From Carex sylvatica (taxonomy: Eukaryota > Streptophyta > Magnoliopsida > Poales > Cyperaceae), in assembly GCA_964058845.1 (NCBI GenBank), contig CAXKVR010000947.1, forward strand, positions 1-20,630: 20,630 nucleotides of DNA. The letters run 5' to 3'. Position 1 is the stretch's first letter. Every line of letters starts with the position of its first letter. Under the pieces are notes generated by a model. It made no database searches and had not been told where the DNA came from. It was given only the letters and a program-made list of their open reading frames with translations. Below are positions 10,133 to 19,944 of the stretch, piece by piece. Position numbers and translations under genes: made by a program.

Positions 10133-10145
10133 GAATGTTCTAGAA
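10133..10145. promoter_or_regulatory. Heat-shock-element-like site, right arm
   Basis: Mirror of 9800-9812, with GAA at 10133, TTC at 10138 and GAA at 10143. It lies about 375 bp upstream of the right TATA box. Confidence 0.4.
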
Positions 10146-10152
10146 ATTTTTG

Positions 10153-10210
10153 TAAAATTGCCATTAACTGCAAATAACTGCCATTAATCGCAAATAATTT
10201 CCATTAACCG
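10153..10210. repeat. 20-bp minisatellite, about 3 copies, right arm
   Basis: Mirror of 9735-9792, with the same copy number and the same unit variants. Confidence 0.75.
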
Positions 10211-10504
10211 TTAGTAAGAAAAAAGTATAATTAGTTTGCCAAGTGATCCCGCACGAAGTACAGTTAGTTTGTTAAGTTGACCAAGTTGCAAACCGTTAAT
10301 GAAAATTTCTGAATGTTTGAAATTTTTAATTATGTTTTTTATAAGATTGTTTTTATAAGTTACAATATTAAATTTATAAGATTTGTACAGATTAAATAAC
10401 AATTTTTTTATAAATAAATAGTAGACAAATGTCTATATACAATTAGACGCTTACAAAATTTAATATCAATCCATGTATCTATTCGACACTGTCGGTGATG
10501 GTAT

Positions 10505-11101
10505 CGTATCCGAAAAATTATAAAGATACGGTTTGACCACATTATCCACCGTGGAGCGCAGGGGCCTCTTTAATCTGACGGTCCAGTCTAAGCTAAAACA
10601 TTGGTTATTTAGGAGATCCTCTTTGGACGCTCCTTTTCTTGATTCTTTCTTAATTCTCAGTAGGATCGATTTCCCGCCTCCTCTATTAGCCACCGCTCTC
10701 AGCCCCTTCTCTCTCTCGCGCCGGCGCTCCTCCGCCTCAAGGTACTAGTCGATACTTGCTCAAACGAAGAAACTCAATCTTCTTCCTCTCTTGCCTTTGT
10801 TTGTCCTGCGACTACAAATTCAAAAATCCTAATTCGCTAGCTTTGCTCAGGTATCCTCTCCACCTCACCATCTCTCTTCTTACTTCCTCAGGGAGATTTC
10901 TTCAGCCACCATTCTTGTGAGATTTCTTTGAGTGAATTCCTTATTCCTTTTCTGATCCAGCGTATTGATATTTTTTTTTAGAAAATTTCTTTCTTATGAT
11001 ATCGTGCAAATTCCTGAATTAAATCTTGAAATTTTCTTTGTATGCCTTGTTTGGGTATTGGAATTAAGATTCTGAATCAATACTTGTTACTTGATTTCCA
11101 G
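10505..11101 (+). promoter_or_regulatory. Probable plant promoter, leader and 5'-UTR intron, right arm
   Basis: A TATAAAG box (10519-10525) is followed by a W-box TTGACC (10533-10538) and then by a rise in GC and pyrimidine content. That leader has CT-rich tracts (about 10690-10740), as is typical of plant 5' leaders. Donor candidates are CAAG/GTACTAG at 10742 and CTCAG/GTATCC at 10851. An intron-like AT/T-rich stretch ends at the acceptor TTTCCAG (11095-11101), giving an intron of 251 bp from the second donor. The unit points outward, toward the zinc-knuckle ORF and the Smr exons. Transcription is inferred, not shown. Confidence 0.5.
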
Positions 11102-11286
11102 TGAACAAAAATATTAATATACAAGGGATTTAGTTGTAATTTCCTCTGTGCACTTGTGGTATAGTACGGTACTTAGTTGCATTCTCTGTTTTAATGGAGT
11201 CAAGCTGAGACTAACCCTACGCAACCAACCCCGAGTCCCTGATCCCCAGTACCACTAACCCCAACCCCAAAAACACCAAATCTTAG

Positions 11287-11445
11287 ATCAAAAGACCTAC
11301 CTTGCGCCCTTCTTCTCCCCCCTCTCTACCAGCCTGTTACCGGTGCGGTGATCGAGGTCACCGGGCCAATACTTGCCATAACACAGTCGTGTGCTTCAAG
11401 TGCAGGAGGCTCGGCCACTGATCCTTCAATTGTCGATCTGTTACA
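11287..11445 (+). pseudogene. Zinc-knuckle (2x CCHC) region with in-frame stop, right arm
   Basis: The open frame after TAG 11284-11286 encodes a Pro/Ser-rich lead and then two CX2CX4HX4C knuckles: CYRCGDRGHRANTC (11335-11376) and CFKC...GH-stop-SFNC (starting 11392). The second is interrupted by TGA at 11419-11421, immediately after the zinc-binding His. The frame then runs directly into ATG 11446 of the 413-codon ORF. Adjacent CCHC knuckles are RNA/DNA-binding modules of gag- and LINE-ORF1-like proteins. The TGA could arise from an Arg codon by C-to-T change at CpG. Further stops (11284, 11212, 11206) show the upstream part is decayed. Confidence 0.8.
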
Positions 11446-12687
11446 ATGGAGTCTGCGATCTGCTCCTCTTTTATTGCTGATTTGAGTGAGAAAGTAGATA
11501 GGTACCCTAGCATGAAGTTTTATCCCTCTAAATCGAATAAGGAGTTTGATGAGGTGATTAAGAAAGGGGTGGTGATAAAGGATGATCTCAACTATGGAGC
11601 AATGTACCTACAGTCGCATCTCACCAACCAATACCCTGTTCTGAGCTCCACTTGGATGCCTCGAGCCTTATCTAACAACCTTTACCTTGTTGATCCGCCA
11701 GATGCTAAGTGGAGGGCTGATGTCCTTTCTCAAGGACAGGTTATCTTAGGCGATGTATCTTTTACAGTAGCCCCTTTTGATCCGCCTTCGCATGGCGGGT
11801 ATGATCCTATTCAAATCTGGTTGAACATTCGGGGTTTTCCGCCGATGCTATGGTTGTATATGGAGTTCAGAAGGCTTGCGGAAGAGCTAGGTGGTTTCCT
11901 AGTTGAGGTTGACCCTCGTTCTAGTGGTCATCACGACTTCACCGTTCTTAGAATAAAAATCGGAGTTCCTAAGGTGGACATTGTTCCAAAATTTAGGCGA
12001 CTCCACTTTGTTAGTGACAGTGACAGTGACAGTGACAAATACTATGATCTCTTCATAGACATTGAGAGTTCATCGCATGACAGAGGCACCTCACAGCCAC
12101 TCCAGTATTGGCAAACAAAGAAAACTGGAGAAGAGGTATCCGGCTTAGAGGAGACTGTTGCTAAGGAAGATAGTATTGTGAACAAGTTAATTATTGGTGA
12201 GAAAAATCTGAATGCCTCGTCCTCAAACCAATCTGATGTAAGAGATAAGAACAGCTTCTCAGTGTTAGCTGAGATTGATACCTCTGAGGAGCTTTACATT
12301 GAGACCTGGGACCCCTGGACAGACTTAGCAGTGGTGAATAGAAACAAAGAAGAAAATGGTAATGAAGGGGATAAGAAGAACGAGAAAAAGAGGTGTGATC
12401 AACTGAAGGTCATGGAGAAACCACCACTTTCACCTGAACCGAGACATAGTGCCGGGCTGAAGAGGAAGGACCCTATTGCTAAGGAAGGGACAAGAAAATG
12501 TACAAAACTCAAAGAATCCCTCCCTACACCTTCAGGTACAGATTCTCTGGTTGAGGTCTTTTCTTTCTCACACTTTTTTGATATTGAAGTAGTTCAATTA
12601 ATGGAGTCTTCTGGCTTTTCTCTCGGTTCTGTTTTAGAAGATAAGTTACGTAAAATTAGAATAGGCGTTTTTGAAGTGAGATGTTAG
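11446..12687 (+). CDS. DUF4283-like retroelement-type ORF (413 aa), right arm
   Basis: This is the longest intact ORF. Residues about 124-181 (IWLNIRGFPPMLW, later RRLAEELGGFLVEVD and VLRIKIGVPK) resemble the DUF4283-like core found next to CCHC knuckles in plant LINE/gag-like proteins. Residues 191-197 are an acidic DS repeat encoded by AGTGAC hexamers. Residues about 300-360 are Lys/Glu-rich and probably disordered. The C-terminus matches nothing I recognise. The frame continues upstream without a break, except for a TGA at 11419, into two zinc knuckles, so ATG 11446 may be only a fallback start. It lies on the same strand as the promoter-like leader and the Smr exons. It was most likely a nucleic-acid-binding protein of a retroelement or a derived gene. 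Present function is unknown. Confidence 0.6.
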   Translation: MESAICSSFIADLSEKVDRYPSMKFYPSKSNKEFDEVIKKGVVIKDDLNYGAMYLQSHLTNQYPVLSSTWMPRALSNNLYLVDPPDAKWRADVLSQGQVILGDVSFTVAPFDPPSHGGYDPIQIWLNIRGFPPMLWLYMEFRRLAEELGGFLVEVDPRSSGHHDFTVLRIKIGVPKVDIVPKFRRLHFVSDSDSDSDKYYDLFIDIESSSHDRGTSQPLQYWQTKKTGEEVSGLEETVAKEDSIVNKLIIGEKNLNASSSNQSDVRDKNSFSVLAEIDTSEELYIETWDPWTDLAVVNRNKEENGNEGDKKNEKKRCDQLKVMEKPPLSPEPRHSAGLKRKDPIAKEGTRKCTKLKESLPTPSGTDSLVEVFSFSHFFDIEVVQLMESSGFSLGSVLEDKLRKIRIGVFEVRC

Positions 12688-12873
12688 TTAATATTGATAT
12701 TGATTTAGTAGGAATACAAAAACTAAGAAAGAGTCTTTCAAGGATAGAACTCTCCATGCTAAGTAAAAACATATCTAGTTAGGTTATACAACCTTCTGAA
12801 GGGTCTTCAGGAGAGATTGTTGTAGGAATTTATGTCCCTTTCCGCATCTCACCGAAGTTAATGTTTAATGCAG

Positions 12874-13478
12874 GCCAAAGAGATGGCTACCACGAGTTCA
12901 GAAAATTTGCGCAGCACCACTGGAATTTGATGAAATCGTACTACCAGAGCGCTAATTCTGAATATTTGAGGGGTAACCATAGACATGCTTCTTTCCTCGC
13001 TGGAAAGGTAACCTTTTGTTCTGTACATATGTTCTTCGTCTCTTTGTTTCATCAAATATAACAAAATCCATATGATTTCAGGGTAGATATCATTGCAACT
13101 TGGCTCGTGCGGAAGATGAGAAGGCTAGCATTGAGATTTTTAGAGCCATGTAAAATCTGATACCCAAGTTTTTTTAATTACTAAATTTTATGTGTTGTGC
13201 ATACTTCAATTTTGTCCATTAATAGTGTAGTGAAAAGTTGCTATTTACTGTTAACTTATTGTAGCAGATTTTAAATCTTATCATGCTTTAAGATAATTAA
13301 TTATATCATGGGTCGGAAATTAAGATTAGAAGTCCTGTTGCAACTCCTAATCTTGGATTTCGTATAAGCAGGAACAATGCTTATGAGAATACCAACATCA
13401 TCGATCTGCATGGGCAGCATGTTAAGGAAGGAATTGCTATTCTCAAGAACCAACTTGTGTCATTCACATACAAAACTT
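12874..13478 (+). pseudogene. Truncated DUF1771-Smr domain gene, three exons, right arm
   Basis: Three exons read in one frame: 12874-13007, 13082-13149 and 13372-13478. The introns are GT-AG (74 and 222 bp), and the codon split across the second intron (AT/G) gives Met. The first two exons encode a DUF1771 region (YHEFRKFAQHHWNLMKSYY, then LARAEDEKASIEIF). The third encodes the opening of an Smr domain with the hallmark IIDLHGQHVKEGI. Plant DUF1771-Smr proteins (At5g23520/At5g58720 type) continue with an LxVITGxG block and a basic C-terminus; Smr domains are nucleic-acid-binding or nicking modules. Neither that continuation nor the usual N-terminal part is visible. A donor GTAAGT follows at 13479. 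An open frame upstream, from about 12785 through ATG 12861, runs into exon 1 and could be an alternative start. Family assignment is good; whether it is expressed is unknown. Confidence 0.8.
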
Positions 13479-14091
13479 GTAAGTCCAAAATTGTTCTGAA
13501 TTTTTTAAATCTTGTTGTATCAATGTGGCAGGTGACTTAAACAGTTAGCATTGGTCCGCATGCTGAAAATCAATGAAGAACCCATTATTTTAGGAACACC
13601 TGCCCTTTATTTTGTATGTGCATCTTTATCTTGTGACACTTGCCCTTTTATTTCTCAAAATTGTTCTAATGGTTAGAATAGCGTGCTTTTTTAGGCATAC
13701 TATGCAAGTATTTAAACAACGACATTCAAAACAGTAAAATATTCCTATCTATAACAATACTACCCCTTTCTATATTAAAACAGCTTTAGTCCAAATATGA
13801 TGACACTGTCAGTAGCGTGCATCTCTTCTTCATTTGATGCTTGACATTGTCAGTAGCCAAAGATAAAAAATGTTTTAGAAAGCCAATAAAGTAACAGTAA
13901 TAAGAAGTGACAAATTTTATGAAGGAGATATGACATGTGTGACAATGACCAAAGTACCCTTTGCCTCACAGTTTATCTGACCAAATCAGAAACAATGAGG
14001 GGCAACATTGGTATCTTGTAACAACATTGCACATTCCTCTTGTTAGTTCTCTTATCATTTGATATGATAATCTGTCAAGTGTGAAGTATCA
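13479..14091. other. Non-coding 3' side of the Smr fragment, right arm
   Basis: Mirror of 5854-6466. The sequence opens with a good splice donor, GTAAGT at 13479, but the next exon of the Smr family is not visible. Confidence 0.6.
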
Positions 14092-14352
14092 CTAAACATA
14101 TAAATGTTTTATTGGTATAATTTTAGCGAGCTGGGTATGGATAAGCTTAGAAATCAGGTGGTACCAGTACCTGAGCAGTGTCAAAAATACCATTGTTAGT
14201 GATCCTGAAGGAGTGAACAGCCCCGTCTTATTTATATAGAAAGAAAGAGAAAAAATATTGAAAATTAAAAAAATAAAGGTCTAGGTTGTTATACAAAAAA
14301 AAAAAGATTTAATGCAAACATACACACAAGAGAGTATCCCAAGTGTGGCCCA
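14092..14352 (-). promoter_or_regulatory. Promoter-like patch with short ORF, right arm
   Basis: Mirror of 5593-5853, with the TATA box at 14230-14238 and the 33-codon frame at 14092-14193 on the minus strand. It points back toward the Smr fragment of this arm. Confidence 0.3.
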
Positions 14353-14364
14353 CCCTTTCTTTGA

Positions 14365-15245
14365 ATCACTTTCTCTCCCTTGTTTATATTCTGCTCAGAA
14401 AATATACATATATGAACCTATTATTTAACTCCTTTCTTAGAAATAAGACCAACCAAAAGTTCCCCTGGAAATAATATACACGAGTATAAGCTAATGAAAT
14501 AATAACTAATCACATATCTTTGTCGGAGTGAATTCAATAGGATTACATCCCTCTATTGGAATTTGTATACGTACCTCGTAAGGATCCTCTTGTGCTATTT
14601 CAGCTGAAAATGTTTGCAAGTGTAAGAGAACTAATCATACACTCAGTTGACCAAAGTTGTTGTCTAATTCGTGCTAAATATTGACAATTAGCACCCATTG
14701 TCGTCTTGTATCAAACATAAATAATAACTACTAATAACAACCATGAAATTTATTCTATTAAAAAAGGTAAAACACATGCATCTCCAGTTTACATTAAGAA
14801 ACGTAGGAGAGAGTCGAACGAACAGCTCCATTTGCTGCTGAGCCTGAGAGTTTCACCTCCAACCCACTCTGCAAATAAAACCTGAGAGTTGCAAAGTAGC
14901 AAATTTGAATAACCAGCCGTTAAATTGGTTGAACTGCGCCAAATGCTAACTACAATTTGATAAACTGACCTAGAAATTTGAAATTAGGACCTTGAAATTA
15001 GGCACTATGGTCACTTTAGGTCTCTAACAGGTATGCACAAGCCCAATTGAAATTTAAAAAAAAAAAACGCAACCTTTGCAAGTGATAAGTCTAATAAACT
15101 GATTGATTTCATTGAGTCCATATTCTGATTCTCTGAAATTGATTGCATTTCTAAGCCAAAAAAGTAAAAGGGTGTTTTTTTTTGTTGATGCATAAGGTTA
15201 CATGGTTCACTACACCTCCATACCAGTCCTTGATGCCGTGCACCA
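14365..15245. other. Non-coding stretch, right arm
   Basis: Mirror of 4700-5580; nothing coding was seen. Confidence 0.6.
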
Positions 15246-15282
15246 GTGTTTAGCACACCAGTCCTTGAAAAATTAGCAATGT

Positions 15283-15319
15283 ATAAATTGCTAATTTTTT
15301 AAGAAAATTAGCAATTTAT
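15283..15319. repeat. Perfect 16-bp hairpin, right arm
   Basis: Mirror of 4626-4662, with the same stem and loop. Confidence 0.85.
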
Positions 15320-15465
15320 GACGAGAAAAGAATGAGAAGAACATATTAGATAGAACAAAAACCTTTCCGCTCTAGGTGTAGGGTTAGTGTGGCAAAGTGC
15401 GTTGAACTGTCACCTCTCGGCCTGAGTCGCATGGTGCGTGAGATAGCCGACAGAGTTGCATGCGT

Positions 15466-15483
15466 GAGAGAGAGAGAGAGAGA
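15466..15483. repeat. (GA)9 microsatellite, right arm
   Basis: Mirror of 4462-4479, with the same unit count, which is notable because microsatellites change length quickly. Confidence 0.9.
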
Positions 15484-15784
15484 CGGTGGAGCACGCGCAA
15501 GAGGGAGGAGGTCGACACTGCATGGGAAAGAGCGAGAGAGAGGAGGCGACAAGTGAAAAAGTCGGAATTTTGGTGGTTAATAGGTTTAAGTCGGAAAACA
15601 TCAGATCTATTTTAGATTTCTTCGTTAAGTCGCCACACCCTTTAATCTTAGTTTGATTTAATCGTATGGTGATGCTGCCCATCGAAACCAAACTAGGTTT
15701 GATGGGCATTGGACGTACACTGCCATCTGGTCTTTTCCATCTAGTATGGTAAATATAATTTCTCTGTGTTTTTTTCATGGTCTA

Positions 15785-16724
15785 ATGAGTTTAATTTTCT
15801 TGATTCACTCACTAGCTGTGAAATACCTTAGAGTAATCACTGGCTGGGGTGGATTCGGTAATGGCAGAGGAAAGCTAAAGACGTTGGTTAGTTTTAGAAG
15901 AAGAAAAAAACATCAATAAAATTTGCATTTGTCTTTCCCAAATAGCCAAGATGTCTTTACAAATTTAGTTTGTTAAAAATCTCATGTCATGACGTGTTTT
16001 TAGGTGAAGAACCTCGCCACCAATGAGAATATAGAATGGTGGGAAGAAGATTTGGGAACTGTTGTTCTCAAAATAAAGCGAAAAAAAGGTTATACATTTA
16101 CATAACGGTGGCGAGGAACATGTACACAATTTAACACTTCAGGTCAGGCAGAAGACGCACAATCTCCAGCGACTTGAGGCGCAAAGTACTAAACATTTTG
16201 TGTTGGTAGGCCATTTTTCCTAGCCAGGTGGTGGTCCTTTCGCAAATGTGCAATCTTCAGAGAATGATACCTCATCCGTGGTACAAAGTCTAACATGACA
16301 TAAGGACTACTATCAATCTATCATGTTACTAAGAGTTGGTTTCGGGTAGAAAAGTCTCGAGATGCAGCTTTTGCCTACTTTTTTTTTTCTTCTGTTCTAC
16401 TTCAAAACAACACGACAAAACCAATCCAGATCACACTGCTCAAGTTTTACATTGACGATTTTACTTTGATTTCGAGATAACAGAGACAGAAGGATGCACA
16501 TTGTCATCATTAGAAACTAAATCGCTTTGAATTTGTATCCTCAATTCAAATTTCGAGTTTGCCTGTAAAGAATTTTAACTGGTCATTTCAAATTGGCGCG
16601 AATCTTAAAATTATCTACTCTCTATTAATATGTCCCCGGAGCACATATCCTTATGTGGCAAGTGAATAAGGCTTGTGGATAGTCTATGGACAAAAGTCAG
16701 TGGACCAAGATCTTTTCTCTTAAA
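15785..16724. other. Intergenic stretch with possible exon debris, right arm
   Basis: Mirror of 3221-4160. The open run is at 16192-16317 on the minus strand, and the 10-bp inverted pair is at 16012-16021 and 16107-16116. Confidence 0.4.
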
Positions 16725-17213
16725 TTTTACATATACAAATTAATATCGGATGGATACAAGTCAGATATAAATATAATTTTAATAAAAAAAAAAATACCAA
16801 TATAAATTCTAGTAAAGAATAACATTTAAATGTAATTTTTCATTCATAAATTAGATCTTTCATAATAAGTTTATTGGTTACAAAACATATTATCAAAACA
16901 TTAGTTATTACTTATTAATCTTATCATATCATAGTGTTATATTGTTCATCAAAATATATGTAAATGCAGTTTAATAAATCATTAGTATGAATACGCAATT
17001 TAATAAATTAATTTAAAAACATAAAATATATTTGTTGTATTTGTTGTAGTAAACAGTTGAATACAAATAGTTAAAAATCTTACCATATCCTTATCCGTCA
17101 TAATTATTTGGATATAGATACGGATACGGATAGGGATACGGATCAGTAATTTAAGAGGTGGCGAGGATTTGGATCCAGACGAAATCGGATAATATCCGAA
17201 CCGTTTACACCCC
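16725..17213. repeat. Dispersed repeat with TATCCG-rich motifs, right arm
   Basis: Mirror of 2732-3220. The GGATACGG iterations lie at 17110-17145 and the CCGTTTACACCCC end at about 17200-17213. Confidence 0.4.
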
Positions 17214-17374
17214 TAGCTCCACCTCGGACCGGATTGGACCTGTATTCAAATCAGACTATCTGAATCTAAACTCAAACGTTAGATTACTTTAGAGGATCTA
17301 GATCCAGAAGAGAGAGAGAGTGACGACATGCTAATTATAATGTGGCGGGCCAGGTCATTATCTGCCGGGCCATG

Positions 17375-19189
17375 TGTATTGGTTGATTTATATTTATTTA
17401 ATCAAATAATTATGCTATGTTGTTTATATTTTCTAAAATCAAATTATGATTTTATAAGTAATATTGTATGTATTTAATTATTTATTAGTAAACTCTTCTC
17501 ACTAGAAATTTGAAGCAGTTTTTAGAGGCAAAAACAAATATTTCCTACTCACTCTTCTTTATTAGATAGTTAAAAATAATTACTTAATTTTTTCTCTTTA
17601 AAAATGGTGTATTAGAATACTATAACATTTCACTGTAAAATATTATTAATAACAATGATGGTAATTTTATGTAAAGCTCTGTCAATAATTAAATTTCAAT
17701 TTAGGTACAATACGGCGGATATTAGATTTTTCTTTTTTAATTAATTACTCCTTAGAAGTATCTTTCTCATGTTATACCAAAACATAAATACTGCAATAAT
17801 AAAAAGAAGTGAATTAAAAAAAATGTAATATAATTTATTTTTCGTTTTTATTAGATTTTCTTTTTAAGATTTTTTTGAACATTAACATACATTTTTAAAG
17901 TAAAAAAATTACTCAGATCTAAAATAAAAAATAGCATGACACGCTGAAGCACGTAATACGAAACCATAATGTGTTATTAAACGTGATGTATTTATCTCTA
18001 GTGTTGTACAATATGACACAGAGAAATTTTGACGTGTTGGTACAATACAGTCTCGTTCTGAACACACAAAAATATAATATACCGAAACATAGTACGTACA
18101 GCCGCAATATCATATACAGGGGTACGAGAAATTTTTCTTTATAGAAAGTGTACATATGTGATCGATGTTGATTGTTTGAATAAAAAAATATATTGTATGA
18201 GTGAGAAGTTTACAAACTCTGCCATTCAATATATGGTCTCAAATTTGCTTCACAGCAATGAAATCTAAATTTTATTCTAAGCCGTTTTAAAAAATTAAAT
18301 AATTTTGATATAATAAAGAAGGATGTCTTAATTTGCTATTAACTCGTATTGTAAGCATCAAACGCTTTATTGCAAAGCTAATGAATGAAAAGCGATGTTT
18401 CAGGTGGAATACCGAGACTCATCAACCACTACTTATTTATGTTTCCTCTTTCTCACTAACTAAATGCATATTCAATAAAAAGAATATATAGTATATATAT
18501 CCATGTTATTCAAGTAAAATATTTCTTCAATTTTTTTAACCATATATAAGGATTATACCTTTTATCTAGGTATGCGAAAAAACAGAACTGGAAATCTAAA
18601 TAATTATCGACCTCAATAAACAAAAAAGATTTTTAAAAATATGGCTAAGATTAAAAAAAAAAAAAAAATCTGAATTCAGCAAACAGACCAATAAATTTTG
18701 TGAACTCTTGACAATTTCTAGTTCGGCTGAAACTTTTAAATTCCAAAATTTTATTCTTTTTCCGTTCCTACTATAAAAAAATAGTGATTCAACTTTATAT
18801 TATCAGGTAAAGTAGATAGATTCTAAGTTTCAGACTTACTTTTTTTTGCATTATTTATCATCGACGAGAGATAAATTAAGCAATTCATTCATTAAAATGG
18901 ATCAAATTAAAAAAAAAAAAAAATACAATTTACCCCATGGATCCCTAGATGGGTTCAAACGATTCTAAAGTTCCAATAATACACTTAGAAAATGTGAATC
19001 CAATAGTTGTTTAATGTAGATTGCGCATTTGGAAAGTGCTTCAGTAATAACTTTAGTGATTTATTACATCAATTAGTATTTTAAATTACTTCTGAAGTTA
19101 AGGTATAGTACTAAAATATATGTATTTGGTAAGTTGAGATTAAATAAAGTTTAGATTATATAAATTTTCAACTTTGGCACACAACATTC
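17375..19189. other. AT-rich non-coding stretch, right arm
   Basis: Mirror of 756-2570. Nothing coding or structural beyond homopolymer runs and TA-rich patches was seen. Confidence 0.7.
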
Positions 19190-19560
19190 ATTTAAAATGC
19201 CTCATGTCTTTCATATCTCATTGTGCCTCACATTATGTATCTTCGTTTTCAAAGTCCAAACAGTCAATCTGAGCCACTCAACGTGATATTCAAACTAAAA
19301 TGTGTTTCGAGGCCAAATTTTATATTTTTTTGAAAAGTATTTACTATTTTTTAGATAGATACAAAACCACTGTTTTTTTAATGGTCCAGAAACAATGATT
19401 TTATACCTAAAAACATAGTAAAAAAATTAAAAAATATATATAAAAATTTAGTTTCCGGGCACATTTAAATATCAATATCATGTTAAGCAGTCTAGATTAT
19501 GAAGTTTGAAAATAAAGATATAGAATTTGAGAACAATGAGACATAAAAGTTACGGGGCAT
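19190..19560. repeat. Diverged foldback (MITE-like) element, right arm
   Basis: This is the mirror copy of 385-755, with the same internal imperfect stem and loop centred near 19375. Its internal stem halves are far more diverged than the two big arms are from each other, so it is much older than the large palindrome. Confidence 0.6.
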
Positions 19561-19944
19561 TTGTACCATCTCTTTTCATAAATACTTTTATAAATATCTG
19601 AAATTGAAGTATTAGATAAAATAAAATGCACACTTTGTTAAACAAAAAATTAAACATTTCTATTCTTAGATATAAACTCCTTTAGAAATTACAAATAAAA
19701 AGTGAAACTATCAGTTCACCAAACTTAAAACAGCAAATTCCATACTTTTTTTAAACTTTTATAGCCTTAGTTTTTTTCCTTACTAGAACAATATAGTTTC
19801 TTTATCTAATAGACTAATACAATTACTTCACTTCAACCAACTATTAATATTTGAAAAAAGAAAAAAAAAACTTAGTCTACATCATCACTCTTAATTTTGA
19901 TAGCAAGGAAAATCAAAGGTGGAACTAGAAAATTTTAATCATGA

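Larger units (their letters stand above)
10008..19944 (-). repeat. Right arm of giant near-perfect inverted repeat
   Basis: This is the reverse complement of 1-9937. All features of the left arm recur here at position 19945-i on the opposite strand. The pairing runs to 19944, which pairs with base 1. The end at 19944 is set by the start of the window and is not an observed loss of homology. Confidence 0.98.
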
